Below are positions 58,001-64,000 of a stretch of 64,000 nucleotides of DNA, in pieces. The DNA is taken from the NCBI RefSeq assembly GCF_963678635.1, contig NC_087066.1, positions 1,693,745-1,757,744 of the forward strand, read 5' to 3'. Within the stretch, counting starts at the first letter, position 1; each line of letters opens with the position of its first letter. The notes below the pieces were generated by a model. That model had not been told where the DNA came from, did no database searches, and worked only from the letters and a program-made list of their open reading frames with translations. The stretch is from Symsagittifera roscoffensis. Taxonomy: Eukaryota; Xenacoelomorpha; Acoela; Convolutidae. The position numbers and the translations under genes are program-made.

Positions 58001-61000
58001 TTGTCGCCGTTAACACAATTTTTCGCCTCGGTTTTATTGTATTGGATTTGTTGGAACGCAACCGGTTTATTGGGTGCTTTTTTTTCAGACTGCGATGAAC
58101 CCCAATACTAGTGCCAACAACACGAATGACAGCTTCGAGCAGTTGTTAAACCAATATCTGCCAGTACATCAACATTGGTTTTCTTCGGATAGAGCTAGGC
58201 CGCGGTATCGCTCGGGGGCTGTACGACCCAGAAGGTCGTCAACTGTTCAACGAGGAGTAGAATTAAAGAGCCAATATGCCCGTATTTTAGCAAATTTCAG
58301 AACCAAAAGGGCCAGGAAAACTACGATAGCAAAACAGCAAAATCAATCAGTTCATAGTTTAGAAATCCTAAAGGCACCAGTGGTCGCAAAGGACCAGAAA
58401 TCGATAACCGGGTTGGTGGGCATTCTGGATTCCGATGTATTATCGGAACTCATGGACGAAGATGCCAGTCTATACCTCATGAAACGGGCAATAGTTAATC
58501 GGGACTACGAAGGATTTTGCCGTATTGATCCCTATATCAAATCCTTTTGGCATTGTGCAGCGGTGGTTGATGGCTGTGTTGTTGTGGATAATAGGATCGC
58601 GATACCCATGTTTTTACGAAAACCCTTACTGTCTCGACTCCATCGGTCGCATGCGGGTCAGTTAGCCATGGTTGACGCGGCGCAATACATCTGGTGGCCC
58701 CGAATGCATCGTGATATCGTCCAACTTTGCAAAAACTGTCCCCAGTGTACAAAGTTTGGTAAGAATTTGAAAGCGAATGCTTCATTTAACTCTTCCAAGC
58801 CTTTACCCCTTTTATCTGGTCCTAATGAAGAGCTGCAGCTCGATTATGCAGGCCCCCTACTTGATTCGTTTGGTAACAGTATTTATATCTTGGTCGCGAT
58901 CGACCGTTATTCAAAATATCCGTCGGCTATGATCACGCGTTCCACAGCAGGACGGAAGATTATTGAATTTCTTAGATCGTATATACAACAACATAGTATA
59001 CCCAAATCTATCAAAACAGACCAGTACTCTGGTTTTAAGAACAAATTAGTGCAACAATTTTGTCTAGATAAAAATATTGCTCAACATTTTTGTCCTGTGG
59101 GGGACCATCGTGGTTTCGGTTTAGTAGAAAGGTCAATCCAAACAATTAAACGTCGGTTGGGCGCCTCACGACTGAGTTCGGATTTTTCAAATGTCCAAGA
59201 TACTCTTCGGAATATTATTGAAGACATCCGAATTACAAAAAATTCTGTTACTGGGGTTTCACCTTTTGAACTTCATTTTGGCCGTCCCCCGAATACGGAG
59301 CTATCCATTGCGGCTGAGCGTTTATCTTCGGGAGTTCATTTAGATAACCAAAAGTTGGAACGGGACTTATTAACACCTGAACAGCGTCGGGAGCAGTGTG
59401 ACAGCCGACCTAGAATCAAAGTGGTAAGGAAAGGGTAGTCAAGCCCAACGGTGTCTCCACATTTTGGTGGAACTACTGATTCAGTTGCAGATACACCCCA
59501 CTACCGTGCACTGGAGAGCTTGGCACACTCAGCCAATCAGTGGCTAACTTTGAAAAGGTCATTATCGCATCAGGAGGGAGTCAAAGCACTGAAGACCTTG
59601 ACGGAAAGAAACCAAGTCCTCGCAGCCACTCTTCGATCAAATTTGTCGGCCGGTACCCTCAGATTCAGGAACCAAATGCAAATGGATCAGATTCGCCCGT
59701 CGGTGACAAAACGTAATTTGGATTACTTAGTATTGAATGAGCCAAACAAAGTCGAAATATTTAGAAAATTTCTCAATAGGAAGTCCGGCAAAGAACTTTT
59801 CAAACCTTTTAAGGGCACAATCGTGCGGGTTACTGGGTCTACATATATTACCGATAAAGGAAAGGTGATTAGAAGAAATCATTTGGCAGTACGCCTTAAG
59901 TCAATAAATCTAAGTTTTTCAGGAAAACAACAAACTCCGGTCAAGAAGGGTCAGAAACGCCCGATTGTGTCATCGTCACCATCATCATCTGAAGATAACA
60001 GGCCACTCAAACAGTCAAGTTCCCGCCAGTGTATCACAGCGAAAACAGTACACGTGCCCAATCATTCAAAATTTCCATCTTTGACGAGCTCACATACCCC
60101 TCCGCGTGGCCAAATGGTGCTACCAGGGTCGACTAGGCCAAGAGAAGTGGCAATCTCTGAGGCTCCAGGTGTGCGGAATATTCCTTTCCCACAACACTCT
60201 ACCCCAGTGGTAGACTTAACCGCTTCCTCTTCTACGTCTGGCAATCAAGGTACGGAAGTTCCTATCAGCATCATACCAAAATCGCCAACTCCAGCAAAGA
60301 TTCCAGTTCCAGTATGTACAGATCTTATCCCTATCTCCTCTGACGATGAATCGTCAATTCAGAAATCCCAAGAAGGAATTCAACCAACTCCGGCAGCATC
60401 GGGTCTTCTCTCCCAAGATGGTCCCGTCATCCTGACCGAACCGGATGAAAATGTATCCTCCTCATCAAATTCGTCGCGGGCCTCCTCACGACGGAAAAAG
60501 CAGACTACGTTTTATGGTAGTCCCATCCGACATTCCGTGAATGTCATTGACTCTCAGTCAGTATCCACACCTCCGTCAACACCTGCTTCGCCGGACAAGA
60601 AGGTCGGTTTTGTAGAGGCTACTTCAGATCGTTCCTATCAAGCAGGGCAGTCTCGGGCAGTTCCTCCCGATAACTCAGGGATTTTGTATAGGAGATTCAC
60701 TCGTTTTCCCACAAAAAAGCGCCACTCCGACCACCCTATGCGTCGGGCCGACAAATAAATTGATGATGCTTCAGCCCAGATAAACTTTAAAACTTTCTCT
60801 AGCATATCTACAATGTCACATCAGTCAAAACTTTTAAAACTTCCAGGGTTACCTGTTACATTAACCATTGTTCTCGTATGTAAGAATTATATTTAATTTT
60901 CTTTGTTATAGTAAAGAAATTCGAACGTTGTTCGAATTTTACCGAGAGGGGGAAATGTGGTACGGCGTAGTTTAGAGATCATTATGTTATTACTCTTGTG

Positions 61001-63338
61001 CTAGCTATCTGTGCTAAACTCGCCTTTGTCTATCAAGGTCGTGACCGACCTGCCAATCCGTTCTAGTTTTAACACATAAGTTCTCATTCATTCTTCTGCA
61101 AATTATGAAAGATTTGAGTTGTATTTATTTCATTGTCATGACATAATCTAAATACTAAACTATCTATATTATTTACATTACTATAAACATAAACAAGGAG
61201 AATTGATTCTTGTTTTACAACTGTCTTTTATCATTCCACACGGACACAACGCACAAAGTATGAACATTCAAACGCTGTTTTTTTTTTTCAAATCGAGTCA
61301 ATATTGGACAAAAAAATGAAGAGAACAAAATTGGTTTGACTTTCATCAGGAATAACCAGCTTTTTATTTCATAGCATAAAAGTTACGCTGAAACTACCAA
61401 GTTGAGGAGTAAATAATTGGTATCAAAAAATTTTCAAGCACAGCCCAACAAAATTCTAGAAGGGTAAGTTTTCCAAAAATCTGTAAAAGAAAAAATATTT
61501 AGAGTTAAAAGCCAAAAAGGTCATTTTTATTAGATAAAAATCAAAATGTTCGCCTAAAAGCAAATTTCAAACAGTTTGCGCAAGTTTTTAGAAAATTAAT
61601 CCTCGTTGGGCGGTGTAGAAGGCTTCTTTCAATATAACTTTTTATCAATTAACTCAATAGTTTTAGCGTAACTTTTGATTACTTAAAAAAAATAAAATTA
61701 TCCTTCTTTGAGATAAAGTTTTGGCTGCAAACTTTTAAAAAACAATTCATCGTTTTAGTTTTGGTGAAACTTCAAGCAGTTTTTGATCTCCTCATTTTTT
61801 GTCTAATCCTAGGCCAACTTGAGAAAAACGCGTTTAAATTTTCAATTTTAGTTCATTTTTCCGGATAATTCAAGTCAGCACTGTATCGTTCCAAATAAAA
61901 CTGAGGCTGGCTAATTGTTCAATTTAATAATTTGCCACATGCTAATTATGTCGCTCTGTTTTTTAAATTATGTGTGGGAAAATCATTTTCCAAAAAAAAT
62001 CAAATGTATATTTTCAAAGTTTTGTAAAATTGATCACTGCTCTATAGACGTCAAGGGACAGTCGGGACAGCAGTCTCGTTTTTTTTAAATATCAGTTTTA
62101 TATTTTCAGCAAAATATGAAAAATGCAATTTTTGATATCTTTCGATATAGACGCGCTAAACTGAAATTCAAGGTGGCGTAAAAGGCAATTGAACCGAGTT
62201 TTTTATTAACGAAAAATAAGTATCAAAACAATTGGGTTAGGTGGTAAAAAACAGTCGGAACAGTCAAGGGTTTGACCTAATTTTAACAGTTTTATTTCAA
62301 TTCACTGTCTAATTATTCAAGTTTTTAATGTTGCGTGTTTGGATTGATTTTTCGATGGTGTGAGCTGAGGGAAAACTGATAATTATTAAGCCTCTTTACT
62401 TTACAAAACAGAGCTGCAGATGGAATACAATTTTAATTTCGAGCTCAAATCATCAATATAACTTAGATGGTATGAAAAATTCTCTCAAGAACGGTTTGTT
62501 AAAAACTCGAACCTTGACATTAGAAAAATTACCGCAACAAGCATAATTATTCCCTTAATTTTTTAAAAGCAAAACAGTTGACAGTAAACTTATTTGTTTG
62601 CCAAAATATTGTACTTGCCAGGGGTGGAATTAGGAGGGCGGGGTGGGGGCATCTACTCACTGACCAACCCAAGTATCTGTCCTTTGTACTATTTTAAGTT
62701 ATGCATTTTTGACCTAATGAACTTTTGGTACCAATTTCTACTAGACTTGAGCGAGAACGCGCACCAAAAAAAAACTTTTCAAGACAAAACATTGTTCGAA
62801 AACGTCTTTTTTGACTCTGACTCGTGTTTGAGTCTGGAGTTCTAAGCTTTTTGACACAACACAGTCTTTATAGCTTTTGGCGGTTGCAAAGACAAATTCT
62901 TTGGAAACCTGAAAAAAAGTCTTGCGAAGAATTGTGAAGATCGGGCAGCCCTACAGAAGAAGAAAAAAAATAGATTCGCCCCTGACTCAACTGGCTGTAA
63001 ACGCAAACACTGTCATCTATCTCTTAGCATGATAAGTAATTACATGTCTCATTTTCTGTAACCCCCTCGCGCACCTGTAGTCCTCGGAAAGACATTCTGG
63101 TGAGTCTAGTGAGGTTGTTGTTGGCGAAGTTGATGCGCCTGGCGTCACAGCGAATACTCTGGTAGGGGATCTCATTGTACATGGCCCCCTCACAGTCTAT
63201 CTTGTCCTCCTGGTCCATCAAGTCCCCCACCCTCCGCTCAGTACACCTGTCGGGTGAAGAGGCAAACGTCACGTCCCCCCACACCCCTCTAGAAGTGCTG
63301 CTCATTATCATCACTATCAGCGTCACCAGCCGCCGCAC
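52018..63338 (-). CDS. LRR single-pass transmembrane protein
   Basis: Four coding exons on the minus strand give 380 aa: 63338-63075, 53570-53367, 53066-52802, 52427-52018. Introns are GT-AG with phases 0, 0 and 1. The start ATG begins a signal peptide (MRRLVTLIVMIM...). A Cys-containing LRR N-cap follows, then 24-residue repeats (INFANNNLTRLTRMSF across the first junction, IVLSGNRISYIEAETF, VNLVDNLLSEIDERAF). The C-cap is NPWYCDEDLK (53385-53367) continuing to TFIGLTCRGG. A membrane helix spans about residues 205-230 (IALIVSGSFAASVLVALIMYVVLVC), and a 150-residue cytosolic tail is rich in Pro, Ser and Asp and ends DEIHV, a possible class II PDZ ligand. Splitting LRRs at a phase-0 intron is common. 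Such proteins act as adhesion or guidance receptors at the cell surface; the partner is unknown. Intron 1 is 9.5 kb and holds nested transposons. Confidence 0.85.
53800..54076 (+). repeat. Repeat family C copy beside the split MITE
   Basis: Contains GTGCTCGGGTGGTTTTTCTCC, TCATGTGAAATTGATTG, TGAGCTCAAG, CAAAGTTACT and CGCGACACAGTTCGAACTATCAACGCGTAAACGG, the family C order with the core diverged. It abuts the left TA of the MITE. Confidence 0.6.
54102..54386 (+). repeat. 5' LTR of the Ty3 element
   Basis: 285 bp from TCTGGTACGG to ATCATTCCACA. The first bases are TC, where the other LTR has TG. The other differences are C/A within TTCTGCAA(C/A)TTATG and G/A in TTTTAC(G/A)ACTG. TTATTTCATT and TATCTATATTATTTAC are AT-rich promoter candidates; I cannot fix the transcription start. 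Confidence 0.95.
54386..58111 (+). CDS. Gag-protease-reverse transcriptase-RNase H polyprotein
   Basis: 1241 codons from the ATG at 54386, whose A is the last base of the LTR, to TAG 58111. Domains from that Met: capsid-like gag (~30-280); two zinc knuckles, C-x2-C-x7-H-x3-C and C-x2-C-x4-H-x4-C (~319-356); protease with DTGS at 434-437; RT with LKYAFSQIPL and the FLDD motif at Asp 750-751; RNase H with KCDAS (Asp 900) and TDHK (~966). After RNase H there is a ~170-residue linker whose last 60 residues form two hydrophobic segments (~1179-1201 and 1208-1233). No stop or frameshift interrupts the domains, so this copy looks competent up to RNase H. Gag and pol are fused without a frameshift, as in several Ty3 lineages. 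Upstream TTG in the same frame is not needed. Confidence 0.9.
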   Translation: MAQPAVSTSEDRTDLLGVSVFWHKPTADPPCSWDSWIGQFNLAITLRERCDPRELLKPPGVVHDDPAPKPEVVGVDEDAAAIANRIARNDAAVRRVTEMNEERRAKGPRVAPGVYYYEVEQRVKSRLFFSLGSEGRKRFLQSYPHADLSALSFRDFHEFCVLLFRKEKNFIIERMQIYNAVHSDRESLEAFYLRLTGQAALRGWTIDQEKEVVRDIFIAKMRYKDIQRELCIHPGATPEDSLKSALLQEKGAQTATDLQWQLGSSSTTGNSSQAGAILGQNSRIKQEPTFSAQSKKFSDRISRAQNSKQKGFNEKSKSCYFCGNRFSANHKQSCPARNVTCRNCNKKGHFAKCCNSKNVANVEAESDETVEENCNFITSDSESELAVLSVAAGKPSLLIKSVKKLEVVNAATGKLRSIQITLRCGKTFFKATVDTGSPASFVNKKTADYILKTVPSAKIFTVQESPIDTVYVDYNRKKIQLMNTLIMDVSSLGWHIKSAKFLISENRTSCLLGLDLQPHLGVRTTQVRPDRPLVGEVSQSNLNLTSDSWKTHFQLKFHRVFHRVGKAKNHKVFSTFKSPLVPIQEKGRRVPVHIQDKVGQEIQKLIHEGHVVKLNKCTSEHFISPIVITAKKDGSVKLAMDAKPMNDQIHKNHYQMPNLLELLDSAAQIITSDTSGDVWFTSLDLKYAFSQIPLSEEVSRHCNFNIVCGEQTGTYRFKTGFYGLTDMPKEFQKAMDNTLQGLSGVFCFLDDILIVSKGSVEDHNILVDKVISRLDEEGFALKLSKCDFSLNQLSWLGYHIDSEGYRPKRSKIEAVLALEPPRTLKQLRSFMGILNHLQRFLPNIQVHSDQLRPSLKASKKSKFVWGECQQTAFSNILQMIANITKMYHYDQSRNSRVKCDASHSGLGAALEQEIKEDVWVPIAFASRFLNDQEKKYSTNELELLAIVWSCEHFRTYLLGNHFVILTDHKAIISALKTNRGNKTHQSRLTRWADRLLPFDFYIFHISGGKLGIVDYLSRYPTFEAPRPSNFDEQYVVKCINRFFDACDFLDKWAKYHSLSKEVPDITKISKNSVVSDNINLIESLDISQSRVTCSELDNLIVASNKFGTLSVEGALIQNNPSTSHRVKSIEGDKILASKQIELSHQFNKSVLSPLEGVQIVGSNSGQSALRKFMSTFVTFSAWFTLYLPVLFSLWFITLVVSNVDLLSPLTQFFASVLLYWICWNATGLLGAFFSDCDEPQY
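54387..54401 (+). promoter_or_regulatory. Primer binding site, TGGCGCAGCC...
   Basis: TGGCGCAGCCAGCAG starts immediately after the LTR end CA. TGG pairs with the CCA tail of a tRNA. TGGCGCAG resembles the tRNA-Ser primer sites described for some insect gypsy-type elements; the exact tRNA cannot be named without the host's tRNA set. Confidence 0.65.
58095..59438 (+). CDS. Integrase (core), second frame of the Ty3 element
   Basis: 447 codons from ATG 58095, in the +1 frame relative to the gag-pol frame and overlapping it by 17 bp (38 bp counting from 58074). An HHCC zinc region comes first (HRSH around 183-186, then C-x2-C-x2-C before TKFG). Then the D,D-35-E core: Asp 250 in QLDYAGP, Asp 309 in KTDQYSGF and Glu 345 in VERSIQT, with exactly 35 residues between the last two. 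It ends after SPFELHFGRPPNT at TAG 59436-59438, but the same frame continues. Expression could be by +1 frameshift at the eight-T run 58078-58085, by splicing (TTTTTTTTCAG ends at 58088) or by internal start; or one base was lost or gained in this copy. Confidence 0.85.
   Translation: MNPNTSANNTNDSFEQLLNQYLPVHQHWFSSDRARPRYRSGAVRPRRSSTVQRGVELKSQYARILANFRTKRARKTTIAKQQNQSVHSLEILKAPVVAKDQKSITGLVGILDSDVLSELMDEDASLYLMKRAIVNRDYEGFCRIDPYIKSFWHCAAVVDGCVVVDNRIAIPMFLRKPLLSRLHRSHAGQLAMVDAAQYIWWPRMHRDIVQLCKNCPQCTKFGKNLKANASFNSSKPLPLLSGPNEELQLDYAGPLLDSFGNSIYILVAIDRYSKYPSAMITRSTAGRKIIEFLRSYIQQHSIPKSIKTDQYSGFKNKLVQQFCLDKNIAQHFCPVGDHRGFGLVERSIQTIKRRLGASRLSSDFSNVQDTLRNIIEDIRITKNSVTGVSPFELHFGRPPNTELSIAAERLSSGVHLDNQKLERDLLTPEQRREQCDSRPRIKVVRKG
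59439..60758 (+). CDS. Integrase C-terminal region and Ser/Pro-rich tail, after a TAG
   Basis: An open frame of 439 codons plus TAA directly after the TAG, in the same frame as integrase; there is no ATG near its start, so it is more likely a continuation than a separate gene. Around 59800-59915 it reads PFKGTIVRVTG and then KVIRRNHLAVRLK, a GPY/F-like module typical of Ty3 integrase C-termini. The remaining ~280 residues are Ser-, Pro- and Lys-rich and probably disordered, with VDLTASSSTS and PISSDDESS resembling short SUMO-interaction-like patches (inference). No signal peptide, membrane helix or glycoprotein features, so it is not an envelope gene. Confidence 0.75.
   Translation, partial: SSPTVSPHFGGTTDSVADTPHYRALESLAHSANQWLTLKRSLSHQEGVKALKTLTERNQVLAATLRSNLSAGTLRFRNQMQMDQIRPSVTKRNLDYLVLNEPNKVEIFRKFLNRKSGKELFKPFKGTIVRVTGSTYITDKGKVIRRNHLAVRLKSINLSFSGKQQTPVKKGQKRPIVSSSPSSSEDNRPLKQSSSRQCITAKTVHVPNHSKFPSLTSSHTPPRGQMVLPGSTRPREVAISEAPGVRNIPFPQHSTPVVDLTASSSTSGNQGTEVPISIIPKSPTPAKIPVPVCTDLIPISSDDESSIQKSQEGIQPTPAASGLLSQDGPVILTEPDENVSSSSNSSRASSRRKKQTTFYGSPIRHSVNVIDSQSVSTPPSTPASPDKKVGFVEATSDRSYQAGQSRAVPPDNSGILYRRFTRFPTKKRHSDHPMRRADK
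60917..60939 (+). promoter_or_regulatory. Perfect 9-bp hairpin before the purine tract
   Basis: AAATTCGAA, loop CGTTG, TTCGAATTT. It stands alone in the 3' noncoding strip of the Ty3 element, five bases before the purine tract. Possibly an RNA structure for reverse transcription or 3' processing. Confidence 0.6.
60944..60955 (+). promoter_or_regulatory. Polypurine tract
   Basis: GAGAGGGGGAAA directly before the 3' LTR start TGTGG; the primer for plus-strand DNA synthesis. Confidence 0.9.
60956..61240 (+). repeat. 3' LTR of the Ty3 element
   Basis: 285 bp, TGTGGTACGG to ATCATTCCACA, canonical TG...CA ends. Followed by the target duplication CGGAC (61241-61245). Confidence 0.95.
62610..62960 (+). 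repeat. Repeat family A copy in intron 1 of the LRR gene
   Basis: GGGGTGGAATTAGGAGGGCG, TACTATTTTAAGTTATGCATTTTTGACC, GAGCGAGAACGCGCACC and ACAGTCTTTATAGC follow the family order. Ends about 110 bp before the donor side of the first exon. Confidence 0.6.
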
Positions 63339-64000
63339 AAGGGAACAGAGTCGGAGCGATGATGTAGTGGATCTAAAAGAATATTTATTTCATATCGTCC
63401 AATACTCGTATTTCCATGAAATAAATTTAATTTTGAATACAAACTAAACTTGATTCTGTCATTGTTTACATTGTTTATTGTTTATATATTCTTATATTAT
63501 TGTTTATATATTCTGTCATTGATTATATATACTTGAAAGATACTTTTTAACAAACTTTTGTAAATGACAAATAGCGTTTGGATAACAATCACTTACCTCA
63601 TTTCTGAATGTATGTTCTTACGTGCTACTTTTGGTACTAAACCATGCAATAATGTCCTGTCCCTGAAATTGAAGCTCAGTTTAACGGCGTTTTCTCCATA
63701 AATTTCTTTTAACTGCCTGAAAAATGCAAAAATCGTTTTGCTGTGGTATTTTTTCACTGTATGTAGGATAAAAAATACGCAATGTGAAAAAACGTGCCTG
63801 TGAAAATAGAGGAAAAACGCCAGCATGAATCACCACACTCGGCTTCTTATTCATGTACAATGTTGCAGTTTGAAAAAATTCAGAGCAGGAAATAAACAAA
63901 CTCACAGGAATATGTGCTTGTTTGAAATCCTTGCAAGAAGACAAAAAATATATTTTTGGTGGTTAGATATTAAACATCAAACTAATTGACTCTTTTCCTT
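63339..64000. other. Upstream flank of the LRR gene
   Basis: Five-prime of the LRR start codon on the minus strand, so promoter and 5' UTR lie here or beyond the edge. A short repeated TTGTTTATATATTCT motif (63470-63530) is visible. No other gene supported. Confidence 0.5.

Larger units (their letters stand above)
54102..61240 (+). mobile_element. Young, nearly intact Ty3/gypsy LTR retrotransposon
   Basis: 7139 bp between direct duplications CGGAC (54097-54101 and 61241-61245). LTRs of 285 bp differ at 3 positions, about 1%. Order: LTR, primer site, gag-protease-RT-RNase H (one frame), integrase (next frame), a TAG followed by the integrase C-terminal region, purine tract, LTR. The order with integrase last marks Ty3/gypsy. 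It is in the plus orientation, opposite to the LRR gene whose intron it occupies. Nothing env-like (signal peptide plus membrane anchor after integrase) is present. Confidence 0.95.
54077..61883. mobile_element. TA-flanked MITE interrupted by the Ty3 element
   Basis: The left end GAGTGCTGATTTAAATTAACCGGAC (54077-54101), preceded by TA, matches the terminal repeat of the palindromic MITE at 35088. The right end, CCGGATAATTCAAGTCAGCACTG (to 61883), is its inverse and is followed by TA. Removing the Ty3 element and one CGGAC copy leaves a MITE of about 663 bp. It is in intron 1 of the LRR gene. Confidence 0.8.

Noticed and set aside
59451-60758. Possible env gene after integrase
   Set aside because: No signal peptide or transmembrane helix; the frame continues integrase and contains its C-terminal module.

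Overview
This is animal nuclear DNA. Two genes on the minus strand can be rebuilt exon by exon with GT-AG introns and matching phases: a LAPTM4-like multi-pass membrane protein and a leucine-rich-repeat (LRR) transmembrane receptor-like protein. The rest is AT-rich and packed with LTR retrotransposons, fold-back and MITE-like elements, satellite DNA and microsatellites. There are no operons, ribosome binding sites, tRNA or rRNA genes. I place it in an invertebrate metazoan. Some very short putative introns and the density of fold-back elements would suit a tunicate or a similar small invertebrate, but I cannot name the species. Two runs of exactly 200 N (2684-2883, 36301-36500) are scaffold gaps.

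Layout. 1-2683: decayed BEL/Pao retrotransposon (plus). 3311-5980: three exons of an unrecognised plus-strand gene. 8459-23578: LAPTM4-like gene (minus, 8 coding exons, 346 aa). Its 10.4-kb first intron holds a 2.85-kb array of a ~46-bp repeat, a fold-back element and a perfect 733-bp tandem duplication that starts an intact SGNH-hydrolase-like ORF. 23.6-36.3 kb: no gene seen; several families of inverted-repeat elements, including a 732-bp nearly perfect palindrome flanked by TA. 36.5-42.4 kb: decayed Ty3/gypsy retrotransposon (minus). 43-46 kb: more repeats. 46.2-51.0 kb: a disrupted minus-strand locus encoding two tetraspanins with an LRAT/papain-like NC-H motif region between them, lying between two same-orientation copies of a ~230-bp repeat. 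52018-63338: LRR transmembrane gene (minus, 4 coding exons, 380 aa). Its 9.5-kb first intron contains a young Ty3/gypsy element (54102-61240, 285-bp LTRs differing at 3 sites, 5-bp target duplication CGGAC) that has landed inside the terminal repeat of a TA-flanked MITE.

How the parts relate. The host genes do not form one pathway. The clearest story is nested mobile-element growth of first introns: both intact genes keep their reading frames across introns of about 10 kb filled by transposons and satellite DNA. The young Ty3 element is the best-preserved coding unit: gag-protease-RT-RNase H in one frame, integrase in the +1 frame, then a TAG followed by the integrase C-terminal region in the same frame. 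It has two features I do not recognise from standard Ty3 elements: a pair of hydrophobic helices between RNase H and integrase, and a gag ATG that overlaps the LTR/primer-binding-site junction.
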